Positions 7,040-15,043 of a DNA stretch of 16,612 nt are shown here, piece after piece. The translations under genes and the position numbers were made by a program. Under the pieces are notes generated by a model that saw only the letters and a program-made list of their open reading frames with translations, made no database searches and was not told where the DNA came from. Source of the stretch: Lysobacterales bacterium UBA2790 (GTDB lineage Bacteria; Pseudomonadota; Gammaproteobacteria; Xanthomonadales; Xanthomonadaceae); the NCBI GenBank assembly GCA_002352135.1, contig DEHW01000115.1, positions 38,743 through 55,354 of the forward strand. The letters are read 5' to 3'. The first letter of the stretch is position 1; each line of letters opens with the position of its first letter.

Positions 7040-8491
7040 ATGCAAGGAATGACGATCGAGCAATGGCTGTGGGTGCTTGTCTGCCTGGCCGTCGTATTCA
7101 TCATTGGCTTGCTGATTGCTCTGTTCCGGCGTATCACGCCGACAGCGGATCTGCGCCCGGATCTGCAACAGCTTCGCGACGATCTGGAGCGCAATGAACG
7201 TGGCTTGCGTGACGAGTGGCGTGAAGGTCAGCGCATGGCGCGTGAGGAGCAGGCCACCACTTGGATGCGACTGGAGACGGCGCTCCGCCAGCAATGGGAT
7301 TCCGCCGCCCATTCGCAGCAACAGCGCAGCGACGTGATGGCGCAGCGGCTGGACCAATTCACGCAACGCACCGATCTGCGTCTGGAAGGACTGCGCCAGA
7401 GCCTCACTGAAGACGCCCGTCGAGGCCGCGAGGAAAGTGCCGAAACCCTCAAGCGATTCGGTGATTCGCTGGATCAGCGCGTGTTGTCGCTGACCCAGCA
7501 GAACGATCAACGCTTGATCGAAGTGCGCGCCACCTTGGAATCGCGCTTGAAGGACATCCAAGCCGACAGTGCCGCCAAGCTGGAACAGATGCGCGCCACG
7601 GTCGATGAGAAGTTGCAGCGCACCCTGGAAACCCGCCTCGGTGAGAGCTTCAAGCAGGTTTCCGAGCGCCTGGAGCAGGTGCATCGCGGGCTCGGCGAAA
7701 TGCAGACCCTGGCGCAGGGCGTCGGCGATCTCAAACGCGTGCTCGGTAACGTCAAGACGCGCGGCACCTATGGCGAAGTGCAGCTCGGCGCGCTGCTGGA
7801 ACAAGTGCTGACCAGCGAGCAATACGCGGCCAACATCGCCACGGTGCCGGGCAGCAACGAGCGTGTGGAGTTTGCCCTGCGCCTGCCCGGGCACACTCAG
7901 GACACCCCGGTTTGGCTGCCTATCGATGCCAAGTTTCCGCGTGAGGACTACGAGCGCTTGCTGGATGCACAGGAGCGCGCCGATCCCGAGGCCGCCGCCA
8001 TCGCAGGCAAGGCCTTGGAACTGCGCGTGCGCGAGGAGGCGCGGCGCATTCGCGACAAGTACATCGCCCCGCCGCACACCACCGACTTCGGTTTGCTGTT
8101 CCTGCCCACCGAGGGACTCTATGCCGAAGTGATCCGGCGTCCCGGCCTGTTCGAGTTGCTGCAGCGCGAGTTCCGCATCACCTTGGCCGGACCAACCACG
8201 CTGAGCGCCTTGCTCAACAGTCTGCAAATGGGGTTTCGGACCTTGGCGATCGAGAAACGCAGCAGCGAGGTCTGGCAACTGCTGGGCGCCGTCAAGAACG
8301 AGTTCGGCAAGTTCGGCGATGTGTTGGACAAAACACAGAGACAACTGGATACGGTCGCCAAGAGCATTGGTCAGGCCAATACCCGGACGCGCGCCATCGA
8401 GCGCAGGTTGCGCGATGTGGAAGTCTTGCCCGGCACACCGGCACTGGGTTTGGAGAGTCCGGATGGCGACACCGATGAGGACCCGTCATGA
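7040..8491 (+). CDS. rmuC: DNA recombination protein RmuC
   Basis: RmuC family proteins limit recombination at inverted repeats and contain a predicted nuclease-like core; the exact biochemistry is unsettled. This 483-residue protein has an N-terminal membrane anchor (about 9-29, WLWVLVCLAVVFIIGLLIALF) and a long coiled-coil rich in R, E and Q (about 40-225). The RmuC core shows GNVKTRGTYGEVQLGALLEQ (236-255), WLPIDAKFP (292-300) and LFLPTEGLYAEV (about 355-366). Length and domain order fit the family. The ATG at 7040 has a GGAAGG/AGGGG purine run 4-6 nt upstream; the ATG at 7049 has AAGGA directly abutting it and would shorten the N-terminus by three residues. The stop overlaps the gloC start by 4 nt (ATGA), so the two are probably co-translated. 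Confidence 0.93.
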   Translation: MQGMTIEQWLWVLVCLAVVFIIGLLIALFRRITPTADLRPDLQQLRDDLERNERGLRDEWREGQRMAREEQATTWMRLETALRQQWDSAAHSQQQRSDVMAQRLDQFTQRTDLRLEGLRQSLTEDARRGREESAETLKRFGDSLDQRVLSLTQQNDQRLIEVRATLESRLKDIQADSAAKLEQMRATVDEKLQRTLETRLGESFKQVSERLEQVHRGLGEMQTLAQGVGDLKRVLGNVKTRGTYGEVQLGALLEQVLTSEQYAANIATVPGSNERVEFALRLPGHTQDTPVWLPIDAKFPREDYERLLDAQERADPEAAAIAGKALELRVREEARRIRDKYIAPPHTTDFGLLFLPTEGLYAEVIRRPGLFELLQREFRITLAGPTTLSALLNSLQMGFRTLAIEKRSSEVWQLLGAVKNEFGKFGDVLDKTQRQLDTVAKSIGQANTRTRAIERRLRDVEVLPGTPALGLESPDGDTDEDPS

Positions 8492-9141
8492 CTAAGACCA
8501 CGGCGCCGGTGGCGGTCCAGATCATTCCGGTCACGCCCTTCCAGCAGAATTGCTCGCTGCTGATCTGCACCGCCACCCGCAAAGCGGCGTTGATCGATCC
8601 GGGTGGTGACATCGAGCGCCTGCTTGCGGTCGCGGACCAGCACGCTGTCGTCATCGAAAAGCTGCTGGTGACGCATGGACATCTCGACCACTGCTCGGCG
8701 GTCGCCGATTTGCGTGATCGACTGCAGGTGTCGGTGGAAGGGCCGCACCACGACGATGCCTTCTGGATCGATCAGATCCCGCAGCGCTGTCAGGAATACG
8801 GTTTTCCGCCCGCGCGCTGCTTCACGCCGGAGCGCTGGCTGGCGCACGGCGACGAGGTCACGGTCGGCGATCTGCGACTCAAGGTCGTGCATTGTCCCGG
8901 TCACACACCGGGGCATGTCGTGTTCGTCCACGCGCCGAGCGGAATCGCCTTTGTTGGCGACGTGCTGTTCAAGGGCTCGATTGGCCGCACCGACTTCCCG
9001 CGCGGAAATCACGCCGATCTGATTGACGCCATCCGCGAACGCCTGTTTCCGTTGGGCGATCACATCCGCTTTGTGCCGGGTCACGGCCCGATGTCGAGCT
9101 TTGGCGAAGAGCGCCGCAGCAATCCTTTCGTGCGCGGCTAA
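8488..9141 (+). CDS. gloC: Hydroxyacylglutathione hydrolase-like metallo-beta-lactamase-fold protein (YcbL/GloC type)
   Basis: This 217-residue protein is a single-domain metallo-beta-lactamase-fold hydrolase closely resembling E. coli YcbL (GloC), a type II glyoxalase that hydrolyses S-lactoylglutathione. Visible metal ligands are THGHLDH (62-68; H63, H65, D67, H68), H139 in CPGHTPGHV, D158 in VGDVLFKG and H199 in VPGHGP. PVTPFQQNCSLL near the start and the GRTDFPRG block (166-173) are typical of this subfamily, and it lacks the C-terminal HAGH substrate domain of GloB. The ATG at 8488 overlaps the rmuC stop and has GAGGA (8477-8481) 6 nt upstream. The function is likely cytosolic thioester detoxification; the exact substrate is inferred. 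Confidence 0.88.
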   Translation: MTKTTAPVAVQIIPVTPFQQNCSLLICTATRKAALIDPGGDIERLLAVADQHAVVIEKLLVTHGHLDHCSAVADLRDRLQVSVEGPHHDDAFWIDQIPQRCQEYGFPPARCFTPERWLAHGDEVTVGDLRLKVVHCPGHTPGHVVFVHAPSGIAFVGDVLFKGSIGRTDFPRGNHADLIDAIRERLFPLGDHIRFVPGHGPMSSFGEERRSNPFVRG

Positions 9142-9156
9142 CGAAAATCAAACAGC

Positions 9157-9182
9157 CGCGATCTCCGTTGATCGCGCGGAGA
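9157..9182 (+). terminator. Weak hairpin after gloC
   Basis: CGCGATC (9157-9163) pairs perfectly with GATCGCG (9170-9176) around a 6-nt loop, 15 nt past the gloC stop. An alternative stem, TCTCCG (9162-9167) with CGGAGA (9177-9182), uses overlapping bases, so the two are mutually exclusive. There is no T-run after either, so intrinsic termination is doubtful. Confidence 0.25.
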
Positions 9183-9197
9183 ACTCCGGCCAGTGTC

Positions 9198-9228
9198 TGG
9201 ACAACCGGTCGGTGTCAGCCCACACTAC
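9198..9228 (+). promoter_or_regulatory. Possible sigma70-type promoter before aroQ
   Basis: The 130-nt gap between gloC and aroQ is the obvious place for a promoter of the aroQ-accB-accC-prmA unit. TGGACA (9198-9203) is a good -35 match, and CACACT or CACTAC lies 17-19 nt downstream as a poor -10. This rests on weak sequence similarity only. Confidence 0.2.
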
Positions 9229-9271
9229 GCGCCCGGCGCCGGGGTGGGGCGCTTTGGACTGAGGATGCGGC

Positions 9272-9724
9272 GTGGCTGAGTTGCTGCTGTTGAATGGCCC
9301 CAATCTGAATCTGCTCGGCACGCGCGAGCCCGAAGTCTATGGCCACACGACCCTGGCCGACATCGAGGCCGAACTGACGGCCTTGGCCGCCGTCGCCGGG
9401 CATCGCCTGCATTGTCTGCAGAGTAACGCCGAGCATGTGCTGATCGAGCGCATTCACGCGGCGCGCGGTGAGCAGATCGCCTGCATCCTGATCAATCCCG
9501 GTGCCTTCACGCATACCAGCATCGCCTTGCGTGATGCCTTGGCCGGTGTGGCCATCCCTTTTATCGAACTGCATTTGTCCAACGTGCATGCGCGTGAGCC
9601 GTTTCGCCAGCACTCCTACTTGTCCGACAAAGCGCTCGGTGTGATCACCGGGTTTGGCGTCGACAGCTACCGTCTGGCACTGCAGGCAGCGGTGTCTCGA
9701 TTGTCTCCCTCGTCGGCGGCCTGA
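9272..9724 (+). CDS. aroQ: Type II 3-dehydroquinate dehydratase
   Basis: It converts 3-dehydroquinate to 3-dehydroshikimate, step three of the shikimate pathway, as a cytosolic dodecamer in this family. The 150 residues match the usual length. [20 protein letters not shown] (5-24) carries the catalytic Tyr23 and flexible-lid Arg18. [11 protein letters not shown] (73-83) has the substrate-binding Asn75 and His81. [12 protein letters not shown] (98-109) has the general-acid His101, and Arg112 follows. The GTG start has GAGGA (9261-9265) 6 nt upstream, and the ATG at 9265 is out of frame. It is first in a unit with accB, accC and prmA; the aroQ-accB-accC order is common in Xanthomonas and other proteobacteria. 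Confidence 0.95.
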   Translation: MAELLLLNGPNLNLLGTREPEVYGHTTLADIEAELTALAAVAGHRLHCLQSNAEHVLIERIHAARGEQIACILINPGAFTHTSIALRDALAGVAIPFIELHLSNVHAREPFRQHSYLSDKALGVITGFGVDSYRLALQAAVSRLSPSSAA

Positions 9725-9732
9725 AGGCCGTC
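9715..9732 (+). promoter_or_regulatory. Hairpin at the aroQ stop codon
   Basis: CGGCC (9717-9721) and GGCCG (9726-9730) form a stem, extendable by a G-T and a G-C pair to 9715-9732. The TGAA tetraloop holds the aroQ stop codon. No T-run follows. It could slow ribosomes or stabilise the transcript between aroQ and accB, or it could simply reflect GC-rich coding sequence. Confidence 0.2.
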
Positions 9733-9771
9733 AGCGATTTCCGAATGAATGAGGTTCACTGAGGTATGCCC

Positions 9772-10242
9772 ATGGATCTGCGCAAGATCAAAAAACTGAT
9801 CGACCTGCTGGAAGAGTCGAATCTGGCCGAAATCGAGATTCGCGAAGGCGAGGAAAGCGTTCGCCTTTCACGACTGTCGCGCAGCGCGCCCGTCTTGCCG
9901 GTGCAGGCGGCACCGATGGCGGTCGCCGCACCCGTTGTAGCGACGGCACCGCCCGCCGTGGCTCCCGTTGTGGACACGGCTGCAAAGGCCGGTCGTGACC
10001 TGCCTGAAGGACATGTCGTGCGTTCGCCCATGGTCGGCACCTTCTATGCGTCGCCGAATCCCGATGCGCCCGCCTTTGTGAAAGTTGGACAGACCGTCAA
10101 GGCAGGCGAGACGCTCGGCATCATCGAAGCCATGAAGATGTTCAATCCCATTGAGGCTGATGTGGCCGGCACGGTGCAGGCCATCCTGGTCAGCAGTGGT
10201 CGTCCGGTCGAGTTCGACGAACCGATGTTTGTCATCGCCTGA
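9772..10242 (+). CDS. accB: Biotin carboxyl carrier protein of acetyl-CoA carboxylase
   Basis: AccB carries the biotin that is carboxylated by AccC and then passes CO2 to acetyl-CoA for malonyl-CoA synthesis, the committed step of fatty acid synthesis. The N-terminus [20 protein letters not shown] matches the AccB dimerisation region. A Pro/Ala/Val-rich linker (about 37-72) follows, then the biotinyl domain with EAMKM, in which Lys122 is the biotinylation site. The 'thumb' seen in AccB-type domains is present around [18 protein letters not shown]. The ATG at 9772 is preferred over the ATG at 9766: CTGAGG ends 7 nt before 9772 but only 1 nt before 9766, and homologues begin MDxRKIKKL. It is 156 residues long, as usual for the family. 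Confidence 0.95.
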   Translation: MDLRKIKKLIDLLEESNLAEIEIREGEESVRLSRLSRSAPVLPVQAAPMAVAAPVVATAPPAVAPVVDTAAKAGRDLPEGHVVRSPMVGTFYASPNPDAPAFVKVGQTVKAGETLGIIEAMKMFNPIEADVAGTVQAILVSSGRPVEFDEPMFVIA

Positions 10243-10254
10243 TGCGCTTGATCG

Positions 10255-10278
10255 GAATGCGCCCGACTGCGGGCATTC
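10255..10278 (+). promoter_or_regulatory. Intercistronic hairpin before accC
   Basis: GAATGCGCCCG (10255-10265) and CGGGCATTC (10270-10278) can form a 9-bp stem with a 2-nt bulge and an ACTG loop. It ends directly before the accC Shine-Dalgarno GAGGA (10279-10283). There is no T-run, so an RNA-processing, stability or translation-tuning role is more likely than termination. This is inference from the sequence alone. Confidence 0.4.
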
Positions 10279-10288
10279 GAGGAACTCC

Positions 10289-11656
10289 ATGTTAGACAAA
10301 GTCGTCATCGCCAATCGCGGCGAGATTGCCCTGCGCATCCTGCGTGCCTGTCACGCTCTGGGCATCAAGACGGTCGCCGTGCATTCCACGGTGGATCGCA
10401 ATCTGAAACACGTCGCCATGGCCGACGAGTCGGTCTGCATTGGTCCGGCACCCGCCGCAGAGAGCTACCTCAACGTGCCAGCCCTGATCGCGGCGGCCGA
10501 AGTGACCGACGCGCAGGCGATCCATCCGGGCTACGGTTTCCTGTCGGAGAACGCCGACTTCGCGGACCGGGTAGAGAGCTCGGGCTTCATCTTCATTGGC
10601 CCCAAGGCCGAGACGATTCGTCTGATGGGCGACAAGGTCGAGGCCATCAAGGCCATGAAGGCGGCGGGCGTGCCCTGCGTGCCCGGTTCGGGCGGGCCGC
10701 TCGGTGACGATCCGGCCGAGAACATCCGCATTGCTCGCGAGATCGGCTTTCCAGTGATCATCAAGGCCGCAGGCGGTGGCGGCGGGCGTGGCATGCGGGT
10801 GGTGCACTCCGAGGCGGCGCTGGTGAATGCCATCGCGACCACCAAGGCGGAAGCCAAAGCCGCGTTCAGCAACGACATGGTCTACATGGAGAAATTCCTG
10901 GAAAACCCGCGTCACGTGGAGATCCAGGTGCTGGCTGACGGACAAGGTGGCGCGATCCATCTGGGCGAGCGTGATTGCTCAATGCAGCGCCGTCATCAGA
11001 AGGTTGTGGAAGAAGCGCCAGCACCCGGCATCACGCCGGCACTGCGCGCAGAAATCGGCAAGGTCTGCGTCGAGGCCTGCATCCGCATCGGTTATCGCGG
11101 TGCGGGCACCTTCGAGTTCCTGTTCGAGAACGGGCGTTTCTATTTCATCGAAATGAACACCCGCATCCAGGTCGAACACCCGGTGACCGAACGCGTGACG
11201 GGTGTCGATCTGGTCCGCGAGCAGTTGTTGATCGCAGCGGGACACAAGTTGTCGATCAAGCAGGACGACATCGTGATGCGCGGACACGCCATCGAGTGCC
11301 GCATCAATGCCGAAGACCCAGAAACGTTTGTGCCGTCGCCGGGCTTGATCAAGCATTTCCACGCACCGGGTGGACCCGGTGTGCGCGTCGACACCCACAT
11401 CTATGCGGGCTATCGCGTGCCGCCGCACTACGACTCGATGATCGGCAAGCTGATCGTCCACGGCGCCACCCGCGAACAAGCCATCGCCCGCATGCGCGTG
11501 GCGCTGTCGGAAATGGTCGTCGATGGCATCAAGACCAATATCCCGCTGCAGCAGCGCATCATGGCGGACGCCGGTTTCCAGGCCGGTGGCGCGAACATCC
11601 ACTATCTGGAAAAGAAACTCGCCGATGCGCGCGAGAAAGGCATCGGGTTGGGCTGA
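10289..11656 (+). CDS. accC: Biotin carboxylase subunit of acetyl-CoA carboxylase
   Basis: AccC is the ATP-grasp enzyme that carboxylates the AccB biotin with bicarbonate and ATP. The 455 residues fit the family. Residues 1-110 form the biotin carboxylase N domain ([11 protein letters not shown]). The ATP-grasp domain has the glycine-rich loop GGGGGRGMR (162-170), QKVVEEAP (237-244), FEFLFE (275-280) and [14 protein letters not shown] (288-301), holding the metal and bicarbonate residues. Arg338 lies in ECRINAEDP of the C-terminal domain. The frame is open for 46 codons upstream inside accB, but the ATG at 10289 has GAGGA 5 nt upstream and gives the canonical [14 protein letters not shown] start. 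Its stop overlaps the prmA start. Confidence 0.97.
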   Translation: MLDKVVIANRGEIALRILRACHALGIKTVAVHSTVDRNLKHVAMADESVCIGPAPAAESYLNVPALIAAAEVTDAQAIHPGYGFLSENADFADRVESSGFIFIGPKAETIRLMGDKVEAIKAMKAAGVPCVPGSGGPLGDDPAENIRIAREIGFPVIIKAAGGGGGRGMRVVHSEAALVNAIATTKAEAKAAFSNDMVYMEKFLENPRHVEIQVLADGQGGAIHLGERDCSMQRRHQKVVEEAPAPGITPALRAEIGKVCVEACIRIGYRGAGTFEFLFENGRFYFIEMNTRIQVEHPVTERVTGVDLVREQLLIAAGHKLSIKQDDIVMRGHAIECRINAEDPETFVPSPGLIKHFHAPGGPGVRVDTHIYAGYRVPPHYDSMIGKLIVHGATREQAIARMRVALSEMVVDGIKTNIPLQQRIMADAGFQAGGANIHYLEKKLADAREKGIGLG

Positions 11657-12561
11657 TGGCCTTCCTGCAAGCCAATCTGCGCTGCACGCTGGCGCAACAA
11701 CCGGCCGTCGAAGAGGCGCTCGAAGCCATGGGCGCATTGTCGGTGACCTTGGCGGACGCCCATGCGGATGCAGCGGATGAGCAGGCCATTTTCGAGCCCG
11801 GAGTGGGCGAGATGCCGCTGTGGAATGACATCGTCGTACAAGCCTTGTTCGAGGCGGATGCCGATCCCGCTGTGCTGCGCGAAGCCGTGCTCACCCAGGT
11901 CGACGCCTTGGATGGCGATGCGATCAGCTTCGAGCACATCGCGGATCAGGATTGGGAACGGGTCTGGATGGACCGTTACGAACCGATGTCATTCGGGCAG
12001 CGACTGTGGGTGTATCCCTCGTCCATCGAGCCGCCCAGCGATGCCGACATCGTCGTGGTCAAGCTCGATCCAGGATTGGCTTTCGGCTCCGGTACACACC
12101 CGACGACCGCATTGTGTCTGGAATGGCTGGACGAGCTGGCCGGGCGCGGTGAACTCGGCGGCAAGCGGGTGCTCGACTTCGGTTGCGGTTCGGGGATTCT
12201 GGCGATCGCGGCATTGAAGCTGGGTGCGCAGGCAGCGGATGGCGTCGACAACGACCCGCAGGCGCTGGTCGCCACCACCGACAACGCAGAACGCAATGCT
12301 GTGCAGCTTGCTGTCTATCTGCCCGAGCACGATCCAGCGCAGCGCTATCCCGTCGTGGTGGCCAACATTCTCGCCAACGCGCTGGACGCACTGGTCGAGG
12401 TGCTGGCTGCGCGCACCGAAGCCGGCGGGCGCATTGCGCTGTCCGGCATTCTGGATGGGCAGGAGGACGAACTGCTGCTGCGATACGCGCCCTACTTCAC
12501 CCACCTTCGGGTCAGCAAACGCGACGACTGGATACGCATTGACGGGGTGCGCCGCGCGTGA
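11656..12561 (+). CDS. prmA: Ribosomal protein L11 methyltransferase
   Basis: PrmA is a class I SAM-dependent enzyme that trimethylates ribosomal protein L11. The 301-residue protein has the N-terminal L11-binding domain (about 1-95, followed by the DQDWERVWMDRYEPM linker). The catalytic domain shows LDPGLAFGSGTHPTT (137-151), the SAM motif I VLDFGCGSGILAIAA (172-186), VDND (197-200) and VVANILANAL (234-243), all PrmA hallmarks. The ATG overlaps the accC stop by one base (TGATG), indicating translational coupling; the much longer open frame upstream is accC sequence in another frame. In E. coli prmA also lies close downstream of accBC. It ends 15 nt from the convergent ntrC stop. Confidence 0.95.
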   Translation: MAFLQANLRCTLAQQPAVEEALEAMGALSVTLADAHADAADEQAIFEPGVGEMPLWNDIVVQALFEADADPAVLREAVLTQVDALDGDAISFEHIADQDWERVWMDRYEPMSFGQRLWVYPSSIEPPSDADIVVVKLDPGLAFGSGTHPTTALCLEWLDELAGRGELGGKRVLDFGCGSGILAIAALKLGAQAADGVDNDPQALVATTDNAERNAVQLAVYLPEHDPAQRYPVVVANILANALDALVEVLAARTEAGGRIALSGILDGQEDELLLRYAPYFTHLRVSKRDDWIRIDGVRRA

Positions 12562-12576
12562 TCGCTCGGCAGTCGT

Positions 12577-14013
12577 TCAGTCGCCTGACGCTTTTGATGG
12601 ACGGCTGGACCCCAGCTTGCGCGTCAGCGTGTTGCGCCCGAGCCCGAGTCGCTCGGCGGCGTGCTGACGGTGTCCACCGGTGACGCTCAAGGCGGCGCTC
12701 AGCATCACCTGCTCGAAGCGCTCAAGTGCGTGCGGATACAGCTCGCGCTGTTGCGCGCGTAACGCCGTCTCCGCCCACTGGCGCAGGGCGTCTTCCCAAT
12801 CCGCATTGCCAGTGACGTTGTTCGTCGGCCGCAGGGTGTCTGGGAGATCTGTAGGCATGATGACTTCGCCAGGCGACAGCGCGGCCACGCGCCAGCAGAG
12901 GTTCTCCAACTCGCGAACGTTGCCGGGCCAGTCGTAGGCAAGGAAGCGATCCAGGGTGCTGCGATCAAAGCGCTTGTTGCCGCAGCCCAGCTTGTTGACC
13001 GCGTCAGTGAGAAATCGCTGGGCCAGCGCGGGCACATCCTCGCGGCGTTGTCGCAATGGTGGCAGGTTGAGGCGAACCACATCCAGACGGTGCAAGAGAT
13101 CGGCACGGAAACGGCCATCGGCAACCAGTGAGTCCAAGGCCTGATGCGTGGCGGCGATGACGCGGACATCGACACGAATCAGTTCGCGCCCGCCGATGCG
13201 GAAGAACTCGCCTTCTGCCAGGACCCGCAACAGACGGGTTTGCAAAGCAGCAGGCATGTCGCCGATCTCGTCCAGAAACAGCGTGCCACCGTTGGCCTGC
13301 TCGAATCGCCCGAGTTGCCGCTTCGCCGCGCCAGTGAACGCGCCGGGTTCGTGCCCGAACAGTTCTGACTCCAGCAGTTCCGACGGGATCGCGGCGGTAT
13401 TGAGGGCGACGAAGGGTTGCTGCGCGCGCGGCGAGTGTCGATGCAGGGCGCGCGCGACCAACTCTTTACCTGTGCCGGTTTCGCCGATGATCAATACGGA
13501 AAGCGGAGCCTGCGCCAGCTTGCCGATCGCGCGGAACAACTCCCGCATGGCGGGCGCATCGCCAACCAGCTCGGGTTCCAGGTCGCCATTGGAAACGGGC
13601 TCCGGGGCTACCGGATCTTCCTGCTGCAAGGCTCGACGCGCCATCGCGATGGCCACATCAATGTCGAACGGCTTGCTGAGGAAGTCATGCGCGCCACCGC
13701 GAAACGCGCCTGCGGTACTGGCGATGTCGGTGTAGGCGCTCATGACGATCACCGGAAGTTCGGGGTGATCGGCCTTCAGGACGTTGAGCAGCTTCAATCC
13801 GTCCATGTCGGGCATGCGCACATCGGTGAACACGGCATCCGGGCGTTGTTTCGCGAGCGCGCTCAACGCGGTTGCTGGCCCATCAAACTCACGCACCTGA
13901 TAGCCCACCGAGCGCAGCGCCTCGGCCAGCACGAAACGTACCGAACGATCATCGTCAATCACCCACAACGTTCTAACTGGCACACCGCGATGGGTCGTGT
14001 CATCAACGGGCAT
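12577..14013 (-). CDS. ntrC: Nitrogen regulation response regulator NtrC (NR-I)
   Basis: NtrC is the sigma54-dependent activator phosphorylated by NtrB under nitrogen limitation. In the 478-residue form, the receiver domain (about 13-125) has the acidic pocket IDDD and phospho-acceptor Asp64 in FTDVRMPDMDG, with the conserved Lys in SKPFD. The AAA+ domain has Walker A GETGTGKE (177-184), the sigma54-contacting GAFTGA loop (224-229) and Walker B GGTLFLDE (242-249). A Fis-type helix-turn-helix (HRQHAAERLGLGRNTLTRKL) ends the protein. Start: GAGG lies 9 nt before the ATG at 14013 and directly abuts an alternative ATG at 14022 (three residues longer). The start overlaps the ntrB stop, so the pair is co-translated. 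It converges on prmA. Confidence 0.95.
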   Translation of the reverse strand: MPVDDTTHRGVPVRTLWVIDDDRSVRFVLAEALRSVGYQVREFDGPATALSALAKQRPDAVFTDVRMPDMDGLKLLNVLKADHPELPVIVMSAYTDIASTAGAFRGGAHDFLSKPFDIDVAIAMARRALQQEDPVAPEPVSNGDLEPELVGDAPAMRELFRAIGKLAQAPLSVLIIGETGTGKELVARALHRHSPRAQQPFVALNTAAIPSELLESELFGHEPGAFTGAAKRQLGRFEQANGGTLFLDEIGDMPAALQTRLLRVLAEGEFFRIGGRELIRVDVRVIAATHQALDSLVADGRFRADLLHRLDVVRLNLPPLRQRREDVPALAQRFLTDAVNKLGCGNKRFDRSTLDRFLAYDWPGNVRELENLCWRVAALSPGEVIMPTDLPDTLRPTNNVTGNADWEDALRQWAETALRAQQRELYPHALERFEQVMLSAALSVTGGHRQHAAERLGLGRNTLTRKLGSSRPSKASGD

Positions 14014-15043
14014 CGTGGTCATCCTCGGGTACGGGCAGCAACAGGGTGAACAGGGTGTGGCCCGGTCGCGAACGATAGCTCAGCGAGCCGCCGTGCTCAC
14101 GTGCCACCTGCTGCGCCAGGGGCAAACCCAGGCCGGTACCTTGCGCCCGACCGGATACCAGCGGCAGAAATATCCGCTCGGCCAGTTCTTCGGGAACGCC
14201 GCGTCCGTTGTCCTCCACTTCAAGGCGGATCGCCAGGCGAAGGCGTTTTTCGGCAATCAGCACGCCATGTTCGGCGCGCGAACGCAGGCGGACCTCGCTG
14301 GCACCGGACTCCAAGGCGTTGCGAACCAGATTCCACAAGGCTTGGGTGAGGCGATCCGGGTCGGCAGGCAACTCGGGCAGACTGGGATCGTAGTCGCGCA
14401 ACATCTGCACCGACCAACCCGCTTCCGCTTCGGCGAGCAAACGCACGCGTTCCAGCACTTCATGGACGTTGGTCGCCACCGGCTCACGGATCGGCGCGGG
14501 ATTGAGCAGGCGTTCGACCAGATCGGCCAGCCGCGCGGATTCATTGAGGATGACTTCGATGTAGCGGCGCGCGTCGCTGTCCTCGATTCGTCGTTCCAGC
14601 AACTGCGCCGCGCCCTTCAATCCCGCCAATGGGTTTTTCACTTCATGCGCCAGACCCTTGAGCGCGGCGCTGAGTGCTGCGGGTAAGGTCGTCGCCGGAT
14701 CGGAACCGGGAAATTCATCGGTGGGATGGAACTCCAGCAACAGACCGGCGCGGCCTTCCAGCGGGCTGGCATAGACTTCGGCGAAGCGTTCGCCGACATC
14801 GCAGAGCAGGCGGATGTGGCGACAACGCAGCGAGCCGGGTCGACGCAGCAATTGCAGCACGGCGGCGGTCAGGGCGCCATCGGCGCCATCCAGCAAGGCA
14901 AGGTCGCGCCCGATCAGACGACGCTTGGACGCACCCAGCCACGTCGCGGCGGCGGCATTGACGTGGTTGATGCGTGACTCACCGTCGACGCAAAGCACCG
15001 GCGTGCTCAATTCCTCCAGCGCGTGCAGCAGTGCGATGTTCAC
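14003..15043 (-). CDS. ntrB: Nitrogen regulation sensor histidine kinase NtrB (NR-II)
   Basis: NtrB is the cytosolic kinase/phosphatase that, with PII protein, sets the phosphorylation of NtrC. The 346-residue protein has a PAS-like N-domain (about 1-110, HALEELSTPVLCVDGES...VNAAAATWLG). The H-box is GLAHEVKNPLAG (130-141) with phospho-acceptor His133. The N-box is WNLVRNALES (237-246), followed by G-boxes DNGRG (278-282) and GTGLGLPLA (302-310). No membrane segment is present, as expected. The GTG at 15043 is chosen because it overlaps the pepQ stop in GTGA and gives a family-like N-terminus; a GTG at 15094 would overlap pepQ by 55 nt. No glnA gene, its frequent neighbour, is in the window. 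Confidence 0.93.
   Translation of the reverse strand: MNIALLHALEELSTPVLCVDGESRINHVNAAAATWLGASKRRLIGRDLALLDGADGALTAAVLQLLRRPGSLRCRHIRLLCDVGERFAEVYASPLEGRAGLLLEFHPTDEFPGSDPATTLPAALSAALKGLAHEVKNPLAGLKGAAQLLERRIEDSDARRYIEVILNESARLADLVERLLNPAPIREPVATNVHEVLERVRLLAEAEAGWSVQMLRDYDPSLPELPADPDRLTQALWNLVRNALESGASEVRLRSRAEHGVLIAEKRLRLAIRLEVEDNGRGVPEELAERIFLPLVSGRAQGTGLGLPLAQQVAREHGGSLSYRSRPGHTLFTLLLPVPEDDHDAR

Noticed and set aside
6905..8344. A 479-codon open frame on the minus strand opposite rmuC and the GNAT end.
   Set aside because: The plus-strand RmuC has clear family motifs and a membrane anchor; the antisense frame is Leu/Gln/Ala-rich with no recognisable domain, typical of GC-rich shadow frames.
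12562..12590. Shared terminator between convergent prmA and ntrC.
   Set aside because: Only a 4-bp TCAG/CTGA match is visible, and the short T-run (CTTTT) is not preceded by a stable stem.
13144..14049. Plus-strand open frames opposite ntrC and ntrB (for example 13417-14049).
   Set aside because: They lie opposite strongly supported NtrC and NtrB domains and show no domain of their own.
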